A stretch of DNA of 64,000 bases from Ananas comosus (taxonomy: Eukaryota; Streptophyta; Magnoliopsida; Poales; Bromeliaceae), in NCBI RefSeq assembly GCF_001540865.1, contig NC_033630.1:5505537-5569536 (forward strand), written 5' to 3'. Below, piece after piece: positions 45,437 through 56,282 of this stretch. A program made the translations under genes and the position numbers. The notes under the pieces are model-generated. The model did no database searches and was not told where the DNA came from. It worked only from the letters and a program-made list of their open reading frames with translations. How positions within the stretch are numbered: the first letter of the stretch is position 1; every line of letters begins with the position of its first letter.

Positions 45437-45690
45437 GGTCCCCATTAGACGGCGAGGGTTTCATAGTCCTAGTACTCCTTGGGTTGGTAGACGTTGAGGT
45501 TGGCATAGATACGGGCCTTGGAGGTGGCGCCAGGACAGCGCATGAACTTGCCGATGCGCTGGGCCATGCGTTGGCGACGAAGGCGATGGTGAGGCAAGGG
45601 CGAGTGGCGGCAGCGACAGCAACTGCGACAGAGATCCAGCGGAGAGGGAAAATGAGGGGACATTGCTCCTGAGTTCTCTATCGTTCGCAT
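45437..45690 (-). pseudogene. captured casein kinase 2 alpha fragment (plastid-type N-terminus)
   Basis: Minus-strand translation from 45567 gives MAQRIGKFMRCPGATSKARI, then YANLNVYQPKEY, stop, DYETLAV, stop, WG. This matches the start of plant CK2 alpha (SKARVYxDVNVxRPKxYWDY, ESLAVQWG), and the upstream QKIGKSIRRAGAPSKAR-like part fits the plastid-targeted isoform. The conserved Trp and Gln codons have become stops. The catalytic domain is absent. It lies within the candidate Helitron, so capture during transposition is the likely origin. Confidence 0.75.
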
Positions 45691-46485
45691 CAGAAAGTAG
45701 GCGGTTGTCCCCTTCTACTCAACATAAGAATTCTTTCTTTCTTTTCTCTTTCTTAAAAAAAAAGTTAATAGATTTGAGACTACAAGATCCATAGTTTTAG
45801 TCCGGCTCACAAATTATCCCATGTTGAATTATAATTTAAATTTCTAATTTAGTTTTAAATTAAAATGGAAGCTTTAAGTTCAAATTTAGAGTTTAGGTTT
45901 TAAATTTTGAATTTGAATTTAATATCTCAATTCAAATTAAAATCTAAATTATGAAATTTATTTTAGGTGTGTGAATTCTCATTAAATAATCCAATTTTAT
46001 ATACTATTCTATAACCATCAAATATTGGATTGGATTATTATTTGTCCAATTCAATCCTAATCACAGTCGTATCCAATCATTCTATGCTATTCTATCCAGT
46101 TCAATATTAAATACCAAGCATGCCATAAGCAAATGATTTGTGAGGATTCGAAGCAAATGATAAAGCTCTTTGATTTGAAGAAAGGGATTTAAAGTCTACG
46201 AATTTGAATGCCAAAAAAAAAAAAAATTATAGATTGTAATATACATAAATAAATTTAATTAATTTTTAGTCTCTCTAATTTATATATTATATTATTTTTT
46301 CCTCACCACAGTAAATATATTTTGGCCCATATATTTAGTTAATATAAAGTTGAGCTTTTCACTATCATTTTTATATATTGGAAGAATATATTTTTCAAGT
46401 TTCCTGCCTATGCCGAGTATGAGAGCCGATAATGAAATCGTTTTGATTAATTATTGTATATATTAGTTTACTGCTATAAAATCAA
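45691..46485. other. AT-rich candidate-Helitron interior, no gene
   Basis: AT-rich, with AAATTxAAATTT-type words. No conserved frame until the terminal hairpin. Confidence 0.5.
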
Positions 46486-46759
46486 CCCGCCGCATCGCGC
46501 CGTTCCTACACTAGTCTATCTACAATCTATAAACCGCATGAATTGGGAATCCTGGGCAGTTTTGTAAGTTCCTCTGCATTTGGCGGGCGCAGCGGGTCCC
46601 ACTCGTTGGTTCCTCTCGTGAGTGTCGTGGGCCTTTTCATACTCCTCTGAGGGGTCTTTTCGATTTTTCGATTTCTTCTTTCGTTTTTGTTCTGATTCCC
46701 ATCCTTCCTCTGAGGGACGCCTTCTTCATCGTCTTCACTCTTCTATTGTTATTCTCTCG

Positions 46760-46983
46760 CCTCATTAATTTGTTCGCTCTTTGTCACCGAGTCCTTGCGC
46801 ACGTCCGCAACCATCAGCAACATAATGATTCGTACGACTGTTATCCTTTCCGTTCACCTCGCATCGTAGCCACCTCATTAATTTGTTCGGTCTTTGTCGC
46901 CGTGTCTTGGCGCACGTCGGCAACCAACGGTGGCATGGCGATTCATACGGCTGCTGTCTCTCCGTTCACCTTGCATGGCAGTC
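46760..46983 (+). repeat. imperfect 113-bp tandem duplication
   Basis: Units 46760-46872 and 46873-46983 share CCTCATTAATTTGTTCG, TCTTTGTC, GCGCACGTC and CCGTTCACCT at matching positions. They keep one open frame together, but no protein family is recognised. Confidence 0.7.
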
Positions 46984-47036
46984 GGATAGGAAGGTTGCGG
47001 CGTCTGCGGTTGGTACGGGTGGTGAGGGGCTCCCTT

Positions 47037-47283
47037 CTCTCCCCATGGAAGGGTTGAAACCTTTGACCCGTACGGGATGGTTGGCTAGCTCTGTCCTTTG
47101 GGTTTTGGCGAGTCCTGTTTGACTCCCTCCTTCTCTCCTCTTCCCTATAGAAGACGGCATGGTACATGGATGCTAGCTTTTCCTTTTTTTTTCTATCCCT
47201 TTCGGTTCTTTCTCTCCTCATGAAAGGGCTGAAACCCTTGGACCCGTACGGGGTAGTTGGCTAGCTCTGTTCCTTTGGGTTCT
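47037..47283 (+). repeat. two related 70-bp blocks spaced about 175 bp
   Basis: 47037-47105 and 47211-47283 share ATGGAAGGGTTGAAAC-like starts, GACCCGTACGG and GGTTGGCTAGCTCTGT. A smaller repeat, GGGCTTATAAATA, follows at 47342 and 47370. Non-coding as far as I can tell. Confidence 0.65.
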
Positions 47284-47429
47284 AGATCAGTCCTATCCCC
47301 ATCCCTTCTTTGAGGCTTTTCTGCCCTTTTTCTTTTTGTGTGGGCTTATAAATAGGGAGTTTGTTCATGTGGGCTTATAAATAACGAGGTTGTTCATGTT
47401 CATGTGGTGTTGTTTCTAAAGGTGCTAGG

Positions 47430-48445
47430 CTCAATATATATATATATATATGCATAGTAATAACAGGGAAAAAGGGTAGGAGGATGTCACGGAGCATGCA
47501 CCACTATACCGACTTCGGGTCGAAGTACCCATTTGTACGTATATGGCACTGGTCTCCTAACTGCGGAAGAATATCAACCGGACCTACAAAAGGTCCACCG
47601 GGTTAGAATTCAACTCACGAATACTAACCACTAACTCACAATCCCCACCAATAAACCAATGGGAACCGGTTTCCCAAAATCGATTGTCGTAACTCGCCGG
47701 AAGTCCCGAAACTTGCACCGGGATTCCGCCGGGACCCACGAACAGTCCCGGAATTCACCGACTCGTGCTACAAGTCACCCACTACTACTAAACACAATTA
47801 TTCGTGTGACTTGGCAGCAAACACACCTCCTCACATCGAAACGATTATCATTGGATAATCGTTCCGATCCAGGTTCACGAAAGTGTCCAATTCAACACCA
47901 GAACCCACCGTCACTCACCCGTCGTTTTCGAACCCTCGAAATGACGCGGGTCACCAGCCAACAAGGCTCAGCAAGAACATGATCTACCGTGAGGCACTGT
48001 CAAAGAATTCCGAACCGAAATCGCATTTCGTCGGCAGATTTCGCTGAAAAACGCACCGAAAATCAACATTCAATTTTTGAAAAGGCATGGGGCCTTGGAC
48101 AACTAGTCCAAAAGTCACCTGATGCCCGCACACGCTACCAACAGCAACCACGCAGTGTAAAATTGCATATAAGCCCCTGCGACTACATAAAATCACATCA
48201 TTTTATGTGATTTTTGGGGTTTTACGGCTCGACAGCGCAAACCGAGAACTTTCTAGCCTGGCCGAGACACCCGCTGATAGGCCTCGATGTGCCGGAGGCC
48301 GTGCTTACACTTCGGAGCATGGTCGGCCACTGTGGCGAGCGCGGGAGTGACACGAAGTTTAGAAAAATAGCACGTATAGCGCCTAAATAGAATTTAGCAC
48401 GCAAATCGGGGCTTCGCTGACCCCAAAGGAGGTGAGCACAATGTT
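47430..48445 (-). mobile_element. LTR fragment related to 26401-28560 and 9830-10445
   Basis: 47490-47740 matches 28290-28560 in the same orientation (GTGCACCACTxTACC, TCGAAGTACCC, AACCGGACCTAC, ACCGGTTTCCCAA). 47990-48445 is the inverted counterpart of 9830-10445. No intact ends. An (AT)n run lies at 47434-47452. Confidence 0.6.
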
Positions 48446-48489
48446 CGGCACGGATCAGGGATCATCATACTCACTTTCGGAAGTATCGG

Positions 48490-51211
48490 TGTCACGCCGT
48501 GGACTTCAACGGAAGCTCACCAGTCACGTGCACAGACCCGCCGTGTACATCATAACCTCAAGTGTACACTAGGCGTCTACAATCAACACAGCAAAAGCAT
48601 CAAAATCTAACTAGGTAATCAGAGCAAAACTTAACAGTTTATAGGCTTATACAAATATAAAACCTTATTACAACTTAAAAGTAAAGTACAAGGTGCATTT
48701 TAGGAAGTTCCAATATATAACACTGAACAAGAATAGACAAGCTGGTATGATTCCATCTATTTAACGTCGATGAGGCTCTAGCTATCCGCTGACCCTTTGC
48801 CGAGAACCCTAGCCTTTTCTGCTGCGGAAGGCTCTGCACAAAACTGTCAACAAAAGGGCGTGAGAACTATTAAACAATAGTTCCCAGTGGGTAACCCGCC
48901 GAGAGTGGCGAAGTACACCACTAGGTCAACTGAGGCATGAGTAAACAACCATAAGTAAGCAAAGTAAATGCAACAAGTAAAGAAAATAATTCAATTATAC
49001 CATGCCTCGACGAGATATGTTTCATAACATGTCTTATAGATTAGTTCATCAAAACAAGTTCTCTAAGTCATGCCAATTATCAGTTTAATCAGCTATATGT
49101 CATGCTATATGCGGCATATCATCATAATTTACTAGCTAATGATATCATGTAGCTATTTCCCTACACTAGCAAGAGTGTAAACATTCAGGTACTGTCACTA
49201 TACTACTAATCAACAGGGATGTCAACCTTCTAGTATGTTCATTACTAGGTATATTCAACTAATGACATAAAGTATCCTTACTATCATGTCCATCTAAGGT
49301 TAAAGTCACTTTCATTAACCCAATTAACAGGAGACTTACATATGGTGAAGTCTCAGCCTGTGCCGTGCCTAATGGCCCCGTGGAAGTCAACACTACCCAC
49401 AGCAATCCACTTCGGTGCTCAGTCTCGTATAGAAGTGAGCAATCTGTCGCTAGGCTAACTCCGGAGTGCCGGTTTGTGGGGCGCGACCCTCACAAGCATG
49501 TGCGAATGAGCACAATGGCAAGCAAGCGTAATCCATAACATAGGTATCATAAGTTCATCATGTCTCTAACATGGAATCTCAACTCGACTCAAAGTCGACA
49601 CTGTAACACTAAGTCATAATTCACTATCAACTACTTGTTGACATAATTCTACCAATAGATAGTATGACTTAAACAAGTATATGCTTTACATCATATGGAT
49701 GTTTCTAATGGGCTATAACCGCACACTCACATAGAGTCCTCTCACTACTCCCTATACATAAGGAAAGTGGTTTACTAAGGTCATGCTCCATGACTTATTT
49801 TAGTGTTCATGTAACCCATAGCACATATACTACAGTTCTATATGAACCTCCAGTACTTGGAGTAAACAATTATCAGGCAAGTATTTCTACTTGACTATAT
49901 AGGTATATCCTCATGTTCAATTCTAGTTATCTAACTAGATTGTGTTCAATAGTATAGCAATCATGTGATGTTATAATGTCCAGTTCCAGTTATTTACTAA
50001 ATCATATAGATATATATATAAAAACATGAAATTCATGCTATCTCTATTCGGTGAAAGCAATAAACAACTTGTCAATACAAGCATGCGAAACATCCTCAAC
50101 TGTACTCTTAACATGATTTTCGTATAATTATATAAGCATGTAACTTCACTATACATGATATGCTGAGAGATCTATCAACTTGCCTACAACATGGAATTGT
50201 AAGAATTTAACTCAAAGATACATAATCACCATACATCATTCACTTAGTTGCCCAATTGAACCAAATGTTATGTTCTTAGCTTTACAGCTATTCCATATTG
50301 AATGATGTTGTACTTAACTTGTCCCCACAAGTGTACTAATAACATGAATACATGCTAACCAAACAAGCAGTCTATGTAAACTAGGCAATTTCATATCCCT
50401 TCCTCTACTACATAGAGGTTCCATTTTATGCGATATAATATGCATATTGATGCATGTCCTAATTCATTCAAATATCCATACATTCATGTGAATATGCTAC
50501 AATTCCAAATTCATAATGTCAAAGAAGACATAAAGGGAATTCACCCATTTCGGGAAGGTCCGACCTACCAAATCGCTGTCGACTCTCGTCGATCCCGCAA
50601 GCGGAGATGTTCTCTAGCTTCCAAGTGCTCTAGCAAGCATACTAATCCAGTTAGAAGTTGAACTTCAACTTTTACTAACACTCTCATATATGCATCCAAT
50701 CTAGATAGAATCATACCTAGTTTAGAATCCACACTGGAACTTTACTTTAAATCAAGTTGAAGCACTTCAAACCAGCCTTTAAGAATCACCAAAACTCAGT
50801 TCAAAGTGATTTGCAGCCTCCAAACATCCTAACAAATAATCCAAATTCAGCTAGGAGCTTAACTCATAATTCTACATTAAAACTCATATAATCACCTCAT
50901 CTAGGTAAGTTCTTACCTAGTAAAGAGTCAAGGTTTAAATCTTTAGTTTCATTCAGGTTAGGATACCGAATTCCATCTTTAAAAGCTTCCAAATCTCAGC
51001 CAAAAGAGATCAAATGGACTGCTGCAAACCTGCTGCGAGCTAGCATTAAAACTGCTTCAATACTACCATCAATACATCCAACTTAAAAGCTAATAATTAG
51101 TATACCTTTCCACAGCTCCAGCTGAGCTTATCTTGGGATTAGAATGGATAAACCACAGCCAAAATCAGCTTCAAAAGTCACCCAAAGTTCAGCCATAGAG
51201 TTCACATATCC
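48490..51211 (-). mobile_element. long LTR, start TGTCACGCCG, other end lost
   Basis: Begins TGTCACGCCGTGGAC with GGCGTCTACAATC soon after, like the solo LTR at 12324 (AGGCGTCTACAAT). GGGCGTGAGAACTA...ATAGTTCCCAGTGGG lies at about 48857, and CTCCGGAGTGCCGG...GCGACCCTCACAAGCATG at 49460 matches 13289-13327. The GTTACA end is missing where the next LTR begins at 51212, so it is truncated or was the target of that insertion. No coding sequence. Confidence 0.65.
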
Positions 51212-51416
51212 TGTAACATTCCGAAACTTCGGTAAGCTATATCGGGCTTTAATCAAATCGACTAAAGTGTGCGAAAGGAATAGTTGGACGAAGTCAAATT
51301 AACATTCCAATAATATTGGAAGGGATAAAAAGGAGCTCTAAAAGAGTTAGGAAGGTTTTAGCATTGCTCGGCACGAATTGGAGTCGAACAAGTGCTAAAA
51401 TTGCAGTCTGGACGTT

Positions 51417-51512
51417 TTGTACCGGTACACATGCAGTTTACCCGAGAAGCTGCTCTCGGGTTTGGTTCTGTGAGATCATATTACCGGTGACAGGAATTTT
51501 GTACCGGTACAC
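51417..51512 (+). promoter_or_regulatory. TGTACCGGTACA palindromes, then inverted repeat and TATA box
   Basis: TTTTGTACCGGTACAC occurs at about 51415-51430 and again at 51497-51512, with TTACCGGTGA between. Fifty-seven bases on lies an inverted repeat (51570-51586), and TATAAATG follows at 51588. This is the clearest example of the shared U3 layout. Confidence 0.6.
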
Positions 51513-53255
51513 TTTGGGTCTGGCAGCAAAAATTGGTCTACTGCAATTATGTGTGTTTGGGGAGGTCTAGTTGCTATTATTGCAACCTATAAATGACCCG
51601 AACACCCCTCTTTCCCTCACAGCAGCTGAGAGCCCTTCTCCCCTTCATTTCTCTCCCTCTCTCTCTCTAGAAACTCTCTCCAAGGGCTAGAAGAGGTGAA
51701 TTTGAAGGAGATTTTGGAGGATTAGAAGACCTAGAAGCTCTCCTACAAGGTGGACCTTCGGGTGCTTTGGACCAAGGTGAGTTTTTATGCAAGAATGATT
51801 CTAGGGTTAGGATTTATACCCTAAATCTTTGAGTTTTGATCTTCTTACAAGGCTAGAAACCCTCTTGAGGCCATGAACTCCATGAAACCCATAAGTTTCT
51901 CATATGCTCTCATGGTGATCATCTAGGGTTCATATTAGATGCCCTAAGAATGTTTGGAATGGCTTAGAAATGGTATTAGAGAAGTTCTAAGATGGTTCTA
52001 AGCTAGCTTTTGCTTAGCTCTAAGATCAATCCCAAGAAATTTGCAATATGACATTGTTAGGGCACCAAAATTAGGACTTTTGTCATAGATGGGTTTAAAT
52101 GTAAATAAACCCTATGTGAACCTAATTGAAGGTATTTCCGACGCGTTGGTGAAGTCGGTTCGGCGATTCGTCGAGCCTACGTGAAGATATAGAAAAATGG
52201 ACGTTTTGGCTTTGTTTTCGCCTGGAGGGCGGAGGCGACATCCAAAAATCACGAGAACGGATCCGGAGCATCGTGGCATCAAGTTATAGACCTTAAATTT
52301 TCGGATTGTGGATTGGTGGCAGTTTGGTGGTCGAGTGCTAGTTCGGGCCGAACCGGGCGGCGTGTATCGTGGGAGGCCGATTGCAAGTGATTACAAGCAA
52401 TCGGAAAGCGATTTGAGGTGGGTTATGCTCGCCGAAATGTTTAGCTCACTTTCATGCCAAAGTGAAGTGTGAATATTGTTGATGCACATGTAGTTGGTAG
52501 GGTGTATGTGATAATATGAAGTGCATAAATCATGTTATACTAGATGTTGTTACCTACCGTGTGACACTATATGAATACATGAAGTAGTGGCTAAAGAATG
52601 CATGTGATAGATGCAAATGAATGCATGATGGAGTTGCTAAGTGAATCCATATGATGTATGCTAAGTGATTGTAAGAGCTAAATGTTAAATGCATGTATAA
52701 GATGTATACGAATGAATGCATAGAGTATATGCTAAGTGAGAACATGAACTAGATGCTAAGTAAATGAATAAGAATATATGCATGATTCCAATTGTGAGAA
52801 TATGCTAGAATGACATGAATGTGAACTTAGATCGATGAACTCTAACTAGAGTAAAGAACTCGACAAGTATAGCTTGTAAACTAAGAATCCTAAGTATAAA
52901 TAACTAGGACAAGAGTGGCAATGAAACCTAGTGTCATTGAACATAGGTGATTCATGAGTAGCATGTTAAGTATGATTCCTAGGTGTGGACAACTAGGAAA
53001 ACAAGAACATGAGTGGCATTGAACCTAGAATCAAATGAACCTAGGTAGTAAAGAATAATAGACCTAGTGTTAATGAACCTAGGCTATGAGTATAGAGGCA
53101 ACGAACCTATTGTATTAAACTTAGGTTGAGTAAAGACTTGGACCTAGATAGGTCGATACTATAGGGTAAGACCAACCCTAGAGTTGTGAAACTGGATTTC
53201 GGAAACCCGGCTGCTAGTGCAGCGACTGCTAGTGCAGCGGCTGAGCTCGATAGTT

Positions 53256-53480
53256 CTTTGCCGCGAGTGCGTGTGGCATATTCCCCTCCCACCGAAAGAA
53301 CTTCGAGGTTTGTGACTGAGTAAGATTCTTGGCCGCGGGTGTATATGGCATGTTCCTCTCCCACCGGAAGAATCTTGAGCGCTAGGGTGTATGTGGCATG
53401 TTCCTCTCCCTATCGGGGGTCTCGGCTGCGGGTATATGCGGCATGTTCCTCTCCCACCGGGAGATCCCTGACCACGGGTG
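53256..53480 (+). repeat. minisatellite in LTR, GTGGCATGTTCCTCTCCCAC units
   Basis: Four to five degenerate units of about 50 bp (CGCGGGTGTATGTGGCATG, TTCCTCTCCCACCGGGA). The inverted counterpart lies at 57300-57500 in the partner LTR. Confidence 0.7.
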
Positions 53481-54118
53481 TACGCAGCTCTGGGCGAACC
53501 GTTGGGCGATGTGGTTTGTGGATTGAAGGCTGAGGTGTATGTGAGAGTTCCTTCACCTCGAGTCAGACAGAGTGCGGATTATCCGCAGTTGATTGACTCT
53601 AGACCGAGTCGAGTGGCATAGTTGGCTAAGGTAAAGTAACCTTAGGAAAGAGTGGCAATGTGTATAATATGGCTAAGGTATGAGTACCCTTGGTAAAGAA
53701 TAAAGAATAAAGAACAGCTAATGCTAAAGTATAGCAATAATAAAGAATGTCAAAGGATAAAAATTTGCAAGTAATAAGGAATGACAAGTGATAAAGAATT
53801 GCTAATAACATAATGAATGGCAGATGATAGAGAGAAGAATCAAATAAATCTACTTGCATGGATTTGCATATTGCATGTGAGGCATGAACATGATGAATGT
53901 TAGTTGCATGAATTATATATATATATCTGGGGATATTTGTCAGACTAACATGTTGCAGTGCCTCCTTTCGACCTGGTGGGTCGGGCTTTTCTCTTGGGTG
54001 GCCGTACTCACTAGATACTATGGACAATAGTTCTCACCCCCGTGTTGTTTTTGGGGGTACAGGTTCACACATGAGCGGCGCGGCGGCGCGAGACAAGGGC
54101 GTAGCTCCGTAGATAGCG

Positions 54119-56282
54119 TGTAACATACTGAAACCTCGGTAATTAACTTCGAACCTTGGTCAAATTGACCAAAGTGCGAGGTTGGTACACTTCGGAGAGG
54201 CCGAAGGCGTCAAATAACGCAAAAATGCATTACTAGGGATCTTCGAGAGCTTTTGGAAATCAAAATCTGCAAACTGCAGGTTTTGTGCTCTCGAGGACCG
54301 GTCCCTGGTGGGAGAGATCGGTCCTCGAACGCGTAGGCAGCGAGGGAGGCTGAGAAATAGGCTAAGTCCTAGAAAACCAGCTCTCGGGAACCGGTCCCTG
54401 CGAGGAGAGACCGGTCCCCAGAGATCGGTTCCATCAAGGGGAGACCGGTTGCATCGCGTGTAGCCTGCGCAGTCCACGGGAGAAACTCTCGGGAACCGGT
54501 CCCAGGTCGGGGAGACCGGTCCCGGACTGCAAAAAATGCCCAGTCTGGGTAGTGCATTGGAAATAAAGTGGATGGGCCTTGTTGTAATTGTTACAACACA
54601 TTATACACCCAACCCCCTCTCCCTTTATAGCCATTCACACATCTCTCTCTCACTTTCTCTCTTTTCTCTCTCTAGAGAGATAACCCTAGAGCTTGGAGAA
54701 AAAGAAGGAAAGGCTTGGAGGAGGATTTTTGGTGGATTTGGTGGGTCTAGAAGCTCTCCAACAAGAAGGAGCTTGCTAGGACTTGGACTAGAGATAAGTT
54801 CTTGTAAGATTTCCTCTAGGGTTTGGGTTTTGACCTAAGGATTTGGAGCTTTGTGCTCCTTAAAGGTCTTAGAAGCTCTTTTGAGCCATGAACAACATGA
54901 CACCCATGAGAGCTCAAGGCGCTCTCATGGTGAACCCTTGGGGGTTGAGTTAGATGCCCTAGGGTTGGTTCCAAGAGCTTAGAAACCTTATTAGAGACCT
55001 TCCCAGGTGATTCTAAGCTATCCTTTGCTTAGCAACAAGATGGATCTAGGTGGAAACCCTAGATGACATTGTTAGGGCTAAAATTTGGGGCTTTTGCCCT
55101 AGAATTTTTTGGGGGCGAATTGACCCCGTAGAAACCTAATTGGGGGTATTCTCGACGCGTGGGACAACTCCGCGTAACGTTATGAAAAGATTTAGATGGA
55201 GTTATTGATAAAGAGCCTAATTCGGCTTCGTTTTGCCGCAGGCGAAAAGTAAAGCTTCAAAAATTCTAAGAAACTCACCGTAGCAACCTCTTAACTTTCT
55301 AGGGTGGGTGGTGCATTCTAAGGACCTCGAAAATCCCTTTATGTCTAAAGTGTCATATTTGAACATATATGTATATATTGAGCATGTTGCATAGTAGGGT
55401 TAATTGTGAGCTTTTATGGCATGATTGTGAATTTAATTTCGTATGAAATATTTGTAAGAATGTGAGAATTGTAAACCCTATTTATGCATGACAAGTGACA
55501 AGAACCTAGAAGGGTTAGTGAACAAAAGTGACACATGGATATAAATCTAGTGAGTGACATTGATGAGTTTCGAAAACTTAGAAAACAGGTGTAGCATGAG
55601 TCAAGAACATAATAGTTAGAAAACAAGTGTGGCATGAGTCCAAGAATACAGTAGTGTATATGACACAAGTGATGGTAAAGAATGCAAAGAAAAGAATCAG
55701 ATATTATGACATTTCAACCTTAGAGTTAAGGGTCATTTGAGCATGGTCTTCCCTAAAGTTAAGAAATTGATTGAACTTGGAATCCTCAATGTATGATTGA
55801 TAGTACTCACCTTTAGTCCTTGCTCGAGGGTGGTAGCTCCCCCTCGGGCGATGTGCTCCGGAGTTGACATCACTGGGTTGTAGCGGGTATCTCCCCATAG
55901 GACGGTCCTATCCGGTTGTAGCGGGTATCTCCCCGGTTATTAGGATTTCGGGTTGGTGAGTTTGTTGAGGGCGAAACCTACGGGTTAGCCAAGAGATTGG
56001 ATAAAGAAATTGTGATCCTGCATTCGTCATGAGTATTATATCGAGCATCGCATTATATATTATTCAGGCATATTAGTTGCATTTGTTAGTTGGTTACTTT
56101 CTTTACTCTGTTCTATTATGCCTGATTAGTCCTAGTGGGATAGTCGGCGTGGTTGGTTGCCGAACCCACTGAAAACTTTGTTATAGTTCTCGCACCCCTA
56201 TTTCCACAGAGCCGGGACCGAGCGAGCCGGCTGACGATCGCGGTAAGGGCATCACGCTCTAGTTAGAGACCTCCCGAGTGGT
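54119..56282 (+). mobile_element. long LTR, second in the cluster
   Basis: Begins TGTAACATACTGAAACC with a palindrome cluster at 54293-54524, the perfect inverted repeat GTTGTAATTGTTACAAC (54581-54597), TTATAC at 54601, and a CT-rich leader ending CTCTCTCTAGAGAG (54668). The right part holds AACCCACTGAAAACT...ATAGTTCTCGCACCCC (56164) like 20295. The end GGGCGTGACA is not found before the inverted LTR at 56283, so the right end is lost. It appears inserted at, or fused to, the broken end of the LTR at 51212. Confidence 0.65.
54293..54524 (+). promoter_or_regulatory. eight GGGACCGGTCCC-type palindromes in LTR U3
   Basis: GGACCGGTCC, GATCGGTCCT, GAACCGGTCC, GACCGGTCCC, GATCGGTTCC, GACCGGTTGC, GAACCGGTCC and GACCGGTCCC recur within 232 bp, alternating CTCGGGA- and GGAGA- prefixes. 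Fifty-six bases on is a perfect 7-bp-stem inverted repeat. Confidence 0.65.

Larger units (their letters stand above)
38312..46514 (+). mobile_element. candidate Helitron, about 8.2 kb, with nested elements and captured gene fragment
   Basis: The 5' end begins A|TCTATCTATAATC followed by ATTAAACTCAATATTTAAGC, the look of plant Helitron 5' ends. The 3' end is a degraded GC hairpin (46486-46505, CCCGCCGCATCGCGCCG) then CCTACACTAG|T, meeting the CTRR and A/T insertion rules. Between them lie a reversed Helitron 3' end (38446), gag-only element B, a Cassandra TRIM and a broken casein kinase fragment. No Rep/helicase is seen. Pairing these two ends is an inference; they could belong to different copies. 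Confidence 0.4.
51212..54118 (+). mobile_element. long LTR with palindrome cluster, inverted partner of 56283-59626
   Basis: Begins TGTAACATTCCGAAAC. It holds the palindrome cluster 51417-51512, an inverted repeat GTTGC...GCAAC (51570-51586), TATAAATG at 51588, a CT-rich leader ending CTCTCTCTCTAG (51668), and AAGGTGAGTTTTT (51775) like a splice donor. Further on are degenerate ATGCTAAGTGAATGCATG-like repeats (52560-52790) and GTGGCATGTTCCTCTCCCAC repeats (53256-53480). It ends abruptly at GATAGCG, where the next LTR starts. The latter blocks recur inverted at 57300-58400. Confidence 0.65.

Noticed and set aside
47659..47982. 107-residue frame in the 47.5-48.4 kb LTR fragment
   Set aside because: The same DNA is non-coding in the related copies at 28290-28560, so the frame is incidental.
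53107..53364. GEEHA-type repetitive protein in the LTR
   Set aside because: Comes from the LTR minisatellite; frames are not maintained at the ends and the partner copy differs in frame. Kept only as a repeat finding.
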